Counted from the first letter of the stretch, positions 53,795-62,568 are shown. The stretch: 64,000 bases of DNA from an uncultured Collinsella sp. (GCA_937950325.1 CALFDJ010000035.1:9124-73123), one strand, 5' to 3'. Numbers and translations are program-made. The notes: generated by a model not told the origin, from the letters alone.

Positions 53795-54223
53795 CGCCGG
53801 GTAATGCCGTCGGGGATATAAGCCTCGGCGGCTTTGTCTTGCCGTTCGCCGAATGATGGATGACAAACTCTTATCAACACAGATAATTATTTATTAAACG
53901 ACGGCACACGACGCTGTCGTACGCATGTCGGCGGTGTTCGTCTGGACGACAACCGTTGATATAGTTACCTTCGACGAGAAAAGGAGGGTGCGCCGGTGCT
54001 GCAGATGACATATTCGCGTCGCGTTGCCGCGCGCGCCCTGTATATGGCTCGGAGCCGCATATGAGCAGGTATGTTCACGGCTCCGGGAGAGACGACGCAC
54101 AACTAAATAATCAGCTGCAAAGCAGGTTCCCCAAAATCCCGGGTTTGAGCACGGCTGGGTTTTCGCCACCCACCGTGCAGCAATACCGTAGCTATTCATT
54201 TTTGGTTCGAGAGGGGAACCGCC
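53795..54223 (+). promoter_or_regulatory. Structured leader of the dehydratase/selenium operon
   Basis: 429 nt without a large gene. It contains the small ORF at 53996-54064 and alternative hairpins at its end: GGCTC-G-GAGCC (54046-54056) competes with CGGAGCCG (54050-54057) pairing to CGGCTCCG (54078-54085). A further stem GCACGG.TGGGT with ACCCA.CCGTGC lies at 54149-54178, 46 nt before the first gene. Arrangement suggests attenuation or translational control; no known riboswitch class recognised. Confidence 0.45.
53996..54064 (+). CDS. Candidate leader peptide before the dehydratase operon
   Basis: A 22-codon GTG-initiated frame with a strong ribosome site (AAGGAGG, 9 nt upstream) and five Arg codons. 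Its last codons lie inside the competing hairpins described for the leader. An in-frame ATG is the fourth codon. Whether it is translated is unknown. Confidence 0.35.
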   Translation: MLQMTYSRRVAARALYMARSRI

Positions 54224-55507
54224 ATGGCTGAAGAATTCGATTTCCATCCGATGTGGGAGAGCCTCGGCATGAATCTTACCGACCACGACATGCTGCTGGG
54301 CGCCGTGGGCCAGATGTACGGCGATATGTTCCTGACGCAGAACAATCGCCCCAAGTCCACGTCCTACCTGGATTTTGTCGCCACCAACATCCACAGCGGC
54401 CGTATTAAGGAGATGCTCGACAAGAAGGAGGCCGGCGAGGCCACCAAGATCGTTGGTTCGTTCTGCGTCTACGTGCCCGAGGAGATCGTACTTGCCTGTG
54501 ACGGCATTCCTGTGGGCCTGTGCTCTGGCGCTGATTGGGCAACGGACAAGGTCGAGGAGCATCTGCCGCGTAACACCTGCCCGCTCATTAAGAGCTTTGC
54601 CGGCTTTAAGCTGGGCGAGGTCTGCCCCTACATTGAGTCGAGTGACCTGGTGGTAGGCGAGAACACCTGCGATGGCAAGAAGAAGGCCTACGAGTTCTTT
54701 GCCACGCAAAAGAACATGTACGTCATGGATATTCCCAACGTACACGACGAGTCGACGCTCGTGACCTGGAAGGCCGAGGTCAAGAAACTCGCCGCCAAGA
54801 TCGAGGAAGAGTGCGGCGTCACGATTACGCCTGAGCGCCTGAAGGCCGCCATCCGCGCCGTCAATGAGAAGCGTCGCGCCCTGCAGCGCCTCGCTGCCAC
54901 GCGCGCTGCCGACCCTGCGCCCATCAGCGGTCTCGACAGCCTGCTGACCGTCCAGGCCGCCTTTATGGACGACACGCCGCGTCTGACCGGAGCCATTAAC
55001 GATATGGCGGCTGAGTGCGAGCAGCGTGTCGAGGCCGGCGAGGGCGTGGCGCCCAAGGGGACCAAGCGCATCCTGTACACCGGCACGCCCTTGGCCGTGC
55101 CCAACTGGAAGCTGTTCAACCTCATCGAGAAGGCCGGCGGCGTCGTGGTGGGCGAGGAGTCCTGCACGGGCTCGCGCTACTACAAGGATCTGGTCGACGA
55201 GTCCGGCGAGACGGTCGACGAGATGCTCGACGCCATCGCCGAGCGCTACTTTAAGATCAACTGCGCTGTCTTTACGCCTAACGACCAGCGTATGAAGGAC
55301 ATTGTCCAGATGGCCAAGGACCTGCATGCCGACGGTATCGTCGACGTGGCCCTGCAGTTCTGCACGCTCTACGAGATGGAGTCGTTTGCCGTGGAGAAGG
55401 CCGCCGAGGAGGCCGGCATTCCGTTTATGCACATCACGACCGACTATGCCGGCGAGGATGCAGGCCAGCTCCAGACCCGCATCGAGGCCTTCCTGGAAAC
55501 TATTTAG
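54224..55507 (+). CDS. 2-hydroxyacyl-CoA dehydratase / double-cubane cluster protein, copy A
   Basis: 427 residues of the HgdB/BcrC/YjiM superfamily. Cluster-binding segments are NTCPLIKSF (C119), GEVCPYIE (C134), GENTCDGKKKAYE (C149) and QFCTLYE (C380); the second Rossmann-like half contains GVVVGEESCTG and INCAVFTPND. In the family such proteins receive single low-potential electrons from an ATP-dependent activator; some form [4Fe-4S] dehydratases, others homodimers with an [8Fe-9S] double-cubane cluster that reduce small molecules. The context, with no CoA-transferase or acyl-CoA genes, favours the latter type. First gene of the operon. Confidence 0.85.
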   Translation: MAEEFDFHPMWESLGMNLTDHDMLLGAVGQMYGDMFLTQNNRPKSTSYLDFVATNIHSGRIKEMLDKKEAGEATKIVGSFCVYVPEEIVLACDGIPVGLCSGADWATDKVEEHLPRNTCPLIKSFAGFKLGEVCPYIESSDLVVGENTCDGKKKAYEFFATQKNMYVMDIPNVHDESTLVTWKAEVKKLAAKIEEECGVTITPERLKAAIRAVNEKRRALQRLAATRAADPAPISGLDSLLTVQAAFMDDTPRLTGAINDMAAECEQRVEAGEGVAPKGTKRILYTGTPLAVPNWKLFNLIEKAGGVVVGEESCTGSRYYKDLVDESGETVDEMLDAIAERYFKINCAVFTPNDQRMKDIVQMAKDLHADGIVDVALQFCTLYEMESFAVEKAAEEAGIPFMHITTDYAGEDAGQLQTRIEAFLETI

Positions 55508-55525
55508 AGCTATCCGTCCCGGCGG

Positions 55526-55620
55526 CTTCCCCAGGTACCCGATCTTGCCGTTCAAACCGTCGCTTGCTACCAAAGTATGCGGCGCTCATCTTTCACGGCA
55601 ACCACGGGCACCTGGGAAAG
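55526..55620 (+). other. Structured intergenic RNA element, copy A
   Basis: A ~95-nt hairpin between the two dehydratase-like genes. Outer arms CCCAGGT and ACCTGGG, inner arms TTGCCGT and ACGGCAA, loop with TCAAACCGTCGCTTGC and a small stem around CCAAAG. It is matched in sequence and structure by the element at 56821-56925, with compensating base changes. Confidence 0.75.
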
Positions 55621-55660
55621 CCGTCTCCTTGGTTGGTTAAAAGGTTTGTTAAGGAGTTAT

Positions 55661-56824
55661 ATGTCGGAATATATTGAGCAGCCGTTGCCGTCCACGTTTG
55701 AGGAGTTCAACGAGCAGCGCAAGGCGGCGTTTATTCGCGTCAAGGATTATAAGCAGGCGGGTAATCGCCTGGTCGGCTTTTTGTTCAGCTATACGCCGCT
55801 CGAGATTATCGATGCCGCGGGGGCTGCGAGCGTGGCTCTGTGCGGTACGTCCGATGAGGTGATTCCCGAGGCCGAAAAGGTGCTGCCGGCAAACCTGTGC
55901 CCGCTCATCAAGTCGACCTACGGTTTTGCCTACTCGCAAAAGTGCCCGTTTACGTACTTTAGCGACATGATCATCGGCGAGACCACCTGCGACGGCAAGA
56001 AGAAGATGTATGAGCTACTCAACGAGCTCAAGCGCACGCACATTCTGCATCTTCCGCAGGGTCGCGATCGTGTCTACGAGCGTGAAGGCTGGTACGAGGA
56101 GTGCCGCCTGCTCAAGGAGGAGCTCGAGGGCTTCTACGGCATCACGATTACCGACGATGACCTGCGCGCTGCCGTCCGTCGTCGCAACCGCTTGCGTGCG
56201 GCTCAGCTCGAGATGTTTGCACTGCAGGCCAACCAGCCGGCGGCCATGAGCGGCGTCGACCTGATGAGCACCATGTTTGCCGGTACGTTCAGCTTTGATA
56301 TCGAGGCCTATACGCAGCAGCTGGAGCAAAAGGTCGCCAAGCTGCGCGAGGCCTACGACGCGGGCGAGCGCCCGGTCGCGGCGGATGCCAAGCGCATTCT
56401 GATCACCGGCTGCCCGGTGGGCGGCGTGATCAACAAGATCGGTCGCACCATCGAGTCCAACGGCGGTGTGGTCGTGTGCATGGACGACTGCTCGGGCGAG
56501 CGCACGGCGGCCATGATGATCGACCCGGAGGCTCCCGACATCCTTCGCGCCATCGCCGACCGCTACCTGGATATTAACTGCTCGGTCATGACGCCCAACG
56601 ACGGTCGTATGGATAACACGCTGGCCATGTGCGAGAAGTATCACGTCGATGGCGTAGTGGAGAGCGTGCTCCAGGCGTGCCACACCTTCAACGTTGAGAG
56701 TGCGCGCATGCAGGAGGCCGTCGAGGGTGCGGATATTCCGTACATGAAGATCGAGACCGACTACAGCAACGGCGACATGGGGCAGATTGAGACCCGCATC
56801 GCCGCCTTCATCGAAACCCTCTAG
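55661..56824 (+). CDS. 2-hydroxyacyl-CoA dehydratase / double-cubane cluster protein, copy B
   Basis: 387 residues, clearly related to the preceding gene but diverged. The cluster segments are [11 protein letters not shown] (C80), [10 protein letters not shown] (C95), [13 protein letters not shown] (C110) and QACHTFNVE (C340), with [13 protein letters not shown] and [10 protein letters not shown] in the second half. Two different subunits with one activator could give a heterodimer, as in HgdAB and BcrBC, or two separate homodimers. TTAAGGAG precedes ATG 55661. Confidence 0.85.
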   Translation: MSEYIEQPLPSTFEEFNEQRKAAFIRVKDYKQAGNRLVGFLFSYTPLEIIDAAGAASVALCGTSDEVIPEAEKVLPANLCPLIKSTYGFAYSQKCPFTYFSDMIIGETTCDGKKKMYELLNELKRTHILHLPQGRDRVYEREGWYEECRLLKEELEGFYGITITDDDLRAAVRRRNRLRAAQLEMFALQANQPAAMSGVDLMSTMFAGTFSFDIEAYTQQLEQKVAKLREAYDAGERPVAADAKRILITGCPVGGVINKIGRTIESNGGVVVCMDDCSGERTAAMMIDPEAPDILRAIADRYLDINCSVMTPNDGRMDNTLAMCEKYHVDGVVESVLQACHTFNVESARMQEAVEGADIPYMKIETDYSNGDMGQIETRIAAFIETL

Positions 56825-56925
56825 CTTTCTCAGGCACCGGATCTTGCCCCTCAAACCGTCGCTTGCGTACCCAAAGTACGCTGCGCTCCTCTTTCGGGGC
56901 AATCTCCGGCACCTGAGAAACCTAG
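56821..56925 (+). other. Structured intergenic RNA element, copy B
   Basis: Arms of about 30 nt start at the stop codon of copy B (56821-56850 with 56896-56925), outer CTCAGG/CCTGAG, inner TTGCCCC/GGGGCAA, with the same loop (TCAAACCGTCGCTTGC) and a small GTAC-CCAAA-GTAC stem. Paired partner of the 55526-55620 element. Confidence 0.75.
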
Positions 56926-56979
56926 AGCTAAGGCGCCTGAACGCGCCGCTGTCTTTGATGTTTAGATTGGGAGAGAGCC

Positions 56980-57744
56980 ATGATAGGGGTCGGGATCGAT
57001 ATCGGGTCTACGGCGGCTAAGGCTGCTGTGGTCGACGGGGAGGGTTCGGTGGCGTGGACGTGCGTGCAGCCAACCGGGTTCTCCTCGGTCGATGCTTCCG
57101 AGCGGCTGCGCGAGGCACTGGCAGCGGCGGGTTATGACGTGACGGGTGACGATGTTCGCGTGGTCGCGACTGGCTACGGCCGTGTCGCCGTGCCCTATGC
57201 GCACAAGGTCGTGACCGAGATCACCTGTCACGGTACCGGTGCCGTGCGCCTGTTTGGCGACCACGGCACCGTGATCGACGTGGGCGGCCAGGACACCAAG
57301 GTCATTCAGCTAAAAAGTGGCCGCGTGGCCAAGTTTGCCATGAACGACAAGTGCGCCGCCGGCACGGGGCGCTTTCTGGAGATTATGGCCGACCGCCTGG
57401 GCATTACCCAGCAGCAGATGGCCGACCTTGCGCGTTCCGGTGAGCCCACCAAGATATCCAGCATGTGCACGGTCTTTGCCGAAAGCGAGGTCATCAGCCT
57501 GATCGGTCGTGGCGAGCTGCGCGAGAACATTGCGCGTGGCGTGATCGAAAGCGTCGTGTCGCGCGTGGCGACTATGGCCGGCCAGGCGGCGGGCGTCCCG
57601 TACTATCTGACCGGCGGTCTGTGCGAAAACGCCTATGTCGTTGAACGGTTGGGCGAGCTACTGGGGTCGCCGGTGACCACCTCGCCCCAGGCTCGCTTTG
57701 CCGGAGCGATCGGCGCGGCGATTCGCGCACAGGCGCTAGGGTGA
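56980..57744 (+). CDS. ATP-dependent activator of dehydratase/double-cubane protein (BcrA/BadF/HgdC family)
   Basis: 254 residues, ASKHA fold ATPase. GVGIDIGSTAAKAAVV is the phosphate-1 motif and VIDVGGQDTKVI the second. NDKCAAGTGRFLE (C125) and SSMCTVFAESEVISL (C163) supply the Cys ligands of the [4Fe-4S] cluster shared between two subunits. It drives electrons at very low potential into the partner with ATP. It serves the two upstream proteins. Confidence 0.92.
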   Translation: MIGVGIDIGSTAAKAAVVDGEGSVAWTCVQPTGFSSVDASERLREALAAAGYDVTGDDVRVVATGYGRVAVPYAHKVVTEITCHGTGAVRLFGDHGTVIDVGGQDTKVIQLKSGRVAKFAMNDKCAAGTGRFLEIMADRLGITQQQMADLARSGEPTKISSMCTVFAESEVISLIGRGELRENIARGVIESVVSRVATMAGQAAGVPYYLTGGLCENAYVVERLGELLGSPVTTSPQARFAGAIGAAIRAQALG

Positions 57745-57813
57745 TGTATCGGCCGTGGAAGCGCGTTCATGCGTATACTGGGATGCATTGTTTGTGTTTG
57801 AGAGGAGGTATCG

Positions 57814-58863
57814 ATGGCTGACGATCAGATTAAGCTCACGTCTATGACGGCCGCGAGCGGTTGAGCCGCTAAGTTGGCTCCCGGAGCCCTCGCCCAGGTC
57901 CTGGGCGATTTACCCAATGTGCATAACGACAACTTGCTCGTGGGGTTCGATACCTCTGACGATGCGAGCGTCTTCCGCGTAGGGGAGAACCTGGGCCTCG
58001 TGCAGTCCATCGACTTCTTTCCGCCGATGGTCGACGACCCGTTTCTGTTTGGCCAGATTGCCGCAGCCAACTCGCTGTCGGATATCTACGCCATGGGCGG
58101 GCGGCCGAGCCATGCTATGAACCTGCTCTGCATACCCAGTTGTCTGGGCGTTGAAGTTGCCGGTCAGATTCTGGCAGGCGGCGCCGACAAGTGCGTCGAG
58201 GCGGGTTGCTCCATCGCGGGCGGCCACACCATCAACGACGACGAGCCCAAGTACGGGCTGTCCGTGAGCGGTTTTGTCGCGCTCGACCGCATGTTCGCCA
58301 ACAGCGGCGCACGCGCAGGCGATGTTCTGCTGCTGACCAAGGCGATCGGCTCGGGCATCATCACCACGGCCATTATGGGCGAGCTCATCGAGCAGGACGA
58401 GGCCGCAGCCATGTTTGACTCGATGCGCGCCCTCAACGAGGCCCCGATTCGTCTGGCCGAGGGACTTGAGCTTCACGGCTGCACCGACATTACGGGCTTT
58501 GGCCTGATCGGGCACGCGTGCGAGATGGCCGAGGGCTCGGGCGTGCAGATCGAGCTTGCGTCGGGAACGGTACCGCTCTTTGACCAGGTGCTCGACATGG
58601 CGCGTCTTGGCATTATCCCCGCCGGCGCCTACCGCAACCAGGACTTCTTTGGCCCACGCGTGGCTGCCGACGAGGGCCTGGAGCCTGGCATGCTGGATGC
58701 GCTATACGATCCGCAGACGTCTGGTGGTTTGCTCATCGCGGCGCCTGCTGCCGATACGGATGAGCTTGCGCGTCGCCTGCATGCCGAGGGGCGCATCGCG
58801 GCCGTTGTCGGGCGCGTGTGCGAGGCGGAGCCGGGCGGTCCTGCCGTCCGCGTTGTTCGCTAG
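57814..58863 (+). CDS. selD: SelD, selenophosphate synthase, selenoprotein with in-frame UGA
   Basis: 349 residues when the TGA at 57862-57864 is read as selenocysteine (residue 17, context ASG-Sec-AAKLAPG, where other SelD proteins have Cys or Sec). AGAGGAGG precedes the ATG at 57814. Later motifs: DDASVFRVGENLGLVQSIDFFPP, ANSLSDIYAMGG, GGHTINDDEPKYGLSVSG and TDITGFGLIGHA. It makes selenophosphate from selenide and ATP. A normal gene caller would start at TTG 57874 and lose the active site. The reading requires SelA/SelB/tRNA-Sec encoded elsewhere. Confidence 0.95.
57862..57888 (+). promoter_or_regulatory. selD: Bacterial SECIS candidate in selD
   Basis: Eleven bases after the UGA codon, GGCTC-CCG-GAGCC (57876-57888) forms a 5-bp hairpin with a G in the loop, the expected place for a SelB-binding element. 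Confidence 0.6.
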
Positions 58864-58924
58864 CCCGCACGTTTATGTAACTGTTTGCCGTTCTCTAGAA
58901 CGGTTCTTTCGAAAGGAATTTGCT

Positions 58925-59551
58925 ATGTCTACCAAGATTGAAGTCAATGCCATGGGCGATGCCTGCCCGCTGCCCGTCGTCAAGACGCTCAAAGCCCTGA
59001 AACAGCTCGATGGCGAGGGCGCCGTCGTGACCTCGGTCGACAACGAGACCGCCGTCAAGAACATCTCCAAGATGGCGCAGGAGAAGGGCTGCACGGCCTC
59101 GGTCGAGAAGGTTTCTGACGCCGAGTGGCACGTGACCGTGGCGACCTCTAGCGCCGTTGCCGTTGCCGATCCCGAGCAGGATGGCGCTGCCTTCTGCGAT
59201 ACCAGCGCCGGCAAGGGCAAACTCGTCATTTCCGTCTACACCGATTGCATGGGCCGTGGCGACGACGAGCTGGGCCACAAGCTCATGAAGGCTTTCATCT
59301 TTGCCGTGACGCAGCAGGAGGAGCTGCCCGCGACTATGCTGTTCTACAACGGCGGCGCCAAGCTCACCGTCGAGGGCTCTCCGGTGCTCGACGACCTTAA
59401 GGGACTGGCCGAGCAGGGCGTCGAGATTCTTACCTGTGGCACCTGCCTCGACCACTATGGCATTAAGGACCAGCTTGCCGTGGGCGAGGTCACCAACATG
59501 TACGTGATCGTGGAGAAGATGGAGCAGGCCGTGCGCGTCGTGCGCCCGTAG
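58925..59551 (+). CDS. yedF: YedF family selenium-metabolism protein
   Basis: 208 residues. Residues 1-~75 are a TusA/SirA-like domain with the CPLPVVKTLKAL motif (Cys thought to carry sulfur or selenium). Residues ~95-208 are a DsrE-like domain with SVYTDCMGRGDDELGHKLMKAF (in parts) and GVEILTCGTCLDHYG. The two-domain layout is TIGR03527, found next to selD. A 6-bp hairpin CCGTTC-TCTA-GAACGG followed by TTCTTT lies just before the ribosome site (58888-58909). Confidence 0.9.
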   Translation: MSTKIEVNAMGDACPLPVVKTLKALKQLDGEGAVVTSVDNETAVKNISKMAQEKGCTASVEKVSDAEWHVTVATSSAVAVADPEQDGAAFCDTSAGKGKLVISVYTDCMGRGDDELGHKLMKAFIFAVTQQEELPATMLFYNGGAKLTVEGSPVLDDLKGLAEQGVEILTCGTCLDHYGIKDQLAVGEVTNMYVIVEKMEQAVRVVRP

Positions 59552-59570
59552 CGTATTGGTTGGAGTTGCC

Positions 59571-59822
59571 ATGAGGGAGAAGCGCCCGGCGCTTGTCATC
59601 ACGTTTCCTACCACGGCGGCCGCCATGGGGTGCGAGTCCCTGTGCATCGAGCGCGGCCTTCCCGGGCGAACGATTCCCGTTCCCGGGGAGGTCGCTGCCG
59701 GCTGCGGTCTGGCGTGGAAAGCGTTGCCTGTCGATGAGGAGCTGCTGCGCGGCGAACTCGCCGCGGCAGGCGTCCCCACCGAGGGCTTCACCGTGATTGA
59801 TATGTGGGAGGTCGTGCGATGA
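59571..59822 (+). CDS. DUF3343 putative Se/S carrier-like protein
   Basis: 83 residues. ALVITFPTTAAAMGCESLC and EVAAGCGLAWKA match DUF3343, a small ferredoxin-like fold with a conserved GCG-type Cys. These genes co-occur with selD, yedF and a cysteine-desulfurase-like gene. GGAG sits 6 nt before ATG 59571. The stop overlaps the next start by 4 nt. Confidence 0.85.
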   Translation: MREKRPALVITFPTTAAAMGCESLCIERGLPGRTIPVPGEVAAGCGLAWKALPVDEELLRGELAAAGVPTEGFTVIDMWEVVR

Positions 59823-60958
59823 TCTACCTGGATAACGCGGCGACGACCATGCACAAGCCGCAGACGGTCATCGATGCCGTGGTGCAGGCGATGTGCTCGC
59901 TCGGCAATGCCGGACGCGGTGCAACGTCGGGTGCGCTCGACGCGGCCCGCACCGTTCACGGCTGCCGTGCCAAGCTTGCGCGCCTTTTTGGTTGCCCGAG
60001 GGCGGACCATGTGTGTTTTACGCCCAACTCCACGGCGGCGCTCAACACCGCCATCAACGGGGTGGTGCGCCCCGGCGACCGCGTGGTCTCGACGGTGCTT
60101 GAGCACAACTCGGTGCTACGTCCGCTCAACCGCCTGGCGGCAGAGCAGGGTGTGACGGTTGAGCATGCGGGTTGCGATGCGAGCGGCGTGCTCGACTACG
60201 ACGAGCTCGAGCAGCTGGTCACGCCGGGCACGCGTGCTGTGGTGGTGACGCACGCCTCCAATGTGACCGGCAACGCGGTCGACATTGCACGCGTAGCTGC
60301 CATGGCCCATGCGGCCGGTGCGCTCGTGATCGTCGATGCCTCGCAGTCTGCCGGCACGGCGCATATCGATATGCAGGCCATGGGGCTCGACGTCGTGTGC
60401 TTTACCGGCCACAAGGGGCTGATGGGCCCGCAGGGCACCGGCGGTCTGGCCGTGGCGGAGGGTGTCGACGTGGCGCCCTGGGCCATGGGCGGCACGGGCG
60501 TGCACAGCTTCGATGCACTGCAGCCGCTTGAGTGGCCCACGCGCCTGGAGGCGGGCACGCTCAACGGTCACGGCATCGCGGGACTTTCCGCGGGTCTCGA
60601 CTTTATCGAGGCCCAGGGTGGAGTCGAGGCGATTGCGGCACACGAGCGAGCACTGGCGGATCGCTTCCTTGCCGGTGTGCGCGAGATTCCGGGGATTAAG
60701 CTCTATGGTGCCTTTGACCAGCCGACGCGCTCTGCGATCGTGTCGCTCAACGTGGGCGATATCGATTCGGCCGAGATCTCGGATGCACTCATGCAAGGGT
60801 GGGGGATTGCGACGCGCCCCGGCGCCCATTGCGCTCCGCTCATGCACCGTGCGCTGGGGACCGAGCGTCAGGGTGTCGTTCGCTTCTCGTTTGGGTATTT
60901 CAACACGGACGAGGAAGTCGACACCGCGATCGACGCTTTGCGCGATTTAGCCTGCTAA
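59819..60958 (+). CDS. Cysteine desulfurase family aminotransferase (TIGR01977-like), selenium-associated
   Basis: 379 residues of aminotransferase class V. Start MIYLDNAATTMHKPQTV, THASNVTGN, VDASQSAGT, the PLP-Lys in CFTGHKGLMGPQG, and the persulfide Cys in TRPGAHCAPLMH. This subfamily occurs in operons with selD/yedF/DUF3343 and probably delivers selenide or sulfur from (seleno)cysteine. ATG overlaps the DUF3343 stop (ATGA). Confidence 0.88.
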   Translation: MIYLDNAATTMHKPQTVIDAVVQAMCSLGNAGRGATSGALDAARTVHGCRAKLARLFGCPRADHVCFTPNSTAALNTAINGVVRPGDRVVSTVLEHNSVLRPLNRLAAEQGVTVEHAGCDASGVLDYDELEQLVTPGTRAVVVTHASNVTGNAVDIARVAAMAHAAGALVIVDASQSAGTAHIDMQAMGLDVVCFTGHKGLMGPQGTGGLAVAEGVDVAPWAMGGTGVHSFDALQPLEWPTRLEAGTLNGHGIAGLSAGLDFIEAQGGVEAIAAHERALADRFLAGVREIPGIKLYGAFDQPTRSAIVSLNVGDIDSAEISDALMQGWGIATRPGAHCAPLMHRALGTERQGVVRFSFGYFNTDEEVDTAIDALRDLAC

Positions 60959-60981
60959 AGCTGCTAGACCGTTTATACTTG

Positions 60982-61013
60982 CGGGACGGGTGTTTTTGCC
61001 CGTCCCGTTTTTG
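60982..61013 (+). terminator. Terminator of the selenium operon
   Basis: CGGGACGGG, 8-nt loop, CCCGTCCCG, TTTTT; 9-bp perfect stem. Confidence 0.92.
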
Positions 61014-61035
61014 TTTCGATTCGAAAGGTGCTCTC

Positions 61036-62394
61036 ATGGCTTCATCCGCCCCGCGCGGTCTGCGCTCCGACCATGTCGTCACCGTCGGCATCGCCCTGTT
61101 CTCGATGCTCTTTGGCGCCGGCAACCTCATTATTCCGCCGCTGCTGGCGCTGCAGGCAGGCTCTGCCACGCCGGTTGCCATGCTCGGCTTTCTCATAGCT
61201 GCCATCGGCCTGCCCGTCATGGGCTTTATCGCCGTGGCGCTTGCCGGAACGGCGCGCGAGCTTGCCGGCCGCGTGCATCCCAAGTTTGGCGAATTCTTCG
61301 TTGCGGCGGTCTATCTGGCCATCGGTCCGTGCCTGGCCATTCCTCGCACAAGCTCTACGGCCTTCGAAATGCTGGTTCCGCTGCTACCCGAGGGCGTTTC
61401 GCTCGGCACGGCACGTCTGGTGTTTGCCATCGGGTTCTTCGTCGTCGCGTTTGTGCTCACGCTGCGCCCGGGTGTCATCACGCGCGTGCTCGGCCGCATT
61501 ACGGGCCCCGCGCTCATTGCACTCATCGTGCTAGTCGTGGGTGCTGCCGTGATCTCGCCGCTGGGACCGGCTGCCGCGCCTCAGGCTCCCTATGATGCCG
61601 GTGCCGCGGTCCAGGGCTTTTTGACCGGCTACCAGACCATGGACCTGCTCGCGTCGCTTGCCTTTGGCATCATCATCGCCGAGACCATCCACGAGCTGGG
61701 TGTTACCGATGACAAGCGCGTGGCCTTTGAGATTTCGCGTTCCGGTGTGATCGCCGGCGTGCTTATGGCCGTCATCTACTGCGGCCTGGCGCTTGCCGGC
61801 ACGCAGCTCAGCACCGTGATGCCCGATGCCACCAACGGCGCCGCCATCCTTGCCCGCTCTGCCTCCATGCACTTTGGCCTTGCGGGCACGGTCGTGGTCT
61901 TTGCGATCTTTTTCCTCGCCTGCATGAACGTGTGTATTGGCCTTATCAGCTGCTGCTCGCGTTACTTCTGCGAGACGTATGTGGTCGAAGGGGGAGCGGA
62001 GGCTTCCGAGGAGGCCATGCGCCGCCCCTTCGCGATTCTCGCCTTTGTGTTCGCAGCGTTTTCGTGCGTGCTCTCCAACGTGGGTCTCGACGTGATCCTT
62101 ATGTTCTCGGTGCCTATGCTCAATGCCCTGTATCCCGTTGCCATCGTGCTGGTACTTATGGGCCTGGTGCACGGTTTTTGCGACGTGCATCCGCAAGTGT
62201 GGGTTTGGGTCGGCGGCGTCGTCGCAGTGCAGAGCGTGATCACCTCGGTCCGCGATGCGTTCTTTGCAGGCGCGTGGCTACCGTTCGATGCGCTGCCGCT
62301 GACGGACATTGGAGCCGCGTGGGTGCCGGTTGCCGTGGTGGCGTTTGTGATCGGCCTGCTCCATAGTCGTTTTGTTGCACATTCGAGGAGCTAA
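61036..62394 (+). CDS. brnQ: BrnQ, branched-chain amino acid:cation symporter
   Basis: 452 residues, twelve predicted membrane helices. The N-terminus ALFSMLFGAGNLIIPPLLALQ is the LIVCS family signature, followed by GPCLAIPRTSSTAFEM and GYQTMDLLASLAFGIII. It imports Leu, Ile and Val with Na+ or H+. GAAAGG precedes ATG 61036. Confidence 0.93.
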   Translation: MASSAPRGLRSDHVVTVGIALFSMLFGAGNLIIPPLLALQAGSATPVAMLGFLIAAIGLPVMGFIAVALAGTARELAGRVHPKFGEFFVAAVYLAIGPCLAIPRTSSTAFEMLVPLLPEGVSLGTARLVFAIGFFVVAFVLTLRPGVITRVLGRITGPALIALIVLVVGAAVISPLGPAAAPQAPYDAGAAVQGFLTGYQTMDLLASLAFGIIIAETIHELGVTDDKRVAFEISRSGVIAGVLMAVIYCGLALAGTQLSTVMPDATNGAAILARSASMHFGLAGTVVVFAIFFLACMNVCIGLISCCSRYFCETYVVEGGAEASEEAMRRPFAILAFVFAAFSCVLSNVGLDVILMFSVPMLNALYPVAIVLVLMGLVHGFCDVHPQVWVWVGGVVAVQSVITSVRDAFFAGAWLPFDALPLTDIGAAWVPVAVVAFVIGLLHSRFVAHSRS

Positions 62395-62485
62395 GGCATC
62401 AATGCTTGCACAGGCGGGGAGTCTCCCCTATAATTTCCTTCGCTTTGGGACACGCAAGGTTTAGACCTTAGCTGCTCAACACCTT

Positions 62486-62562
62486 CGGGACGTGGCGCAG
62501 TTTGGTAGCGCGCCTGCTTTGGGAGCAGGATGTCGCAGGTTCAAATCCTGTCGTCCCGACCA
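62486..62562 (+). tRNA. tRNA-Pro (anticodon TGG)
   Basis: CGGGACG pairs with CGTCCCG as acceptor stem. The anticodon stem CCTGC/GCAGG encloses TTTGGGA with anticodon TGG, the T-arm GCAGG-TTCAAAT-CCTGT is standard, and CCA is encoded at 62560-62562. Confidence 0.97.
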
Positions 62563-62568
62563 TATCTT

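Noticed and set aside
53795..54223. tRNA-Sec gene or known riboswitch before the selenium operon
   Set aside because: No 8-bp acceptor/long variable-arm structure with TCA anticodon, and no recognised aptamer core.
57874..58863. SelD starting at TTG 57874 (conventional gene call)
   Set aside because: This drops the active-site segment; the frame with an ideal ribosome site begins at 57814 and reads through UGA as selenocysteine.
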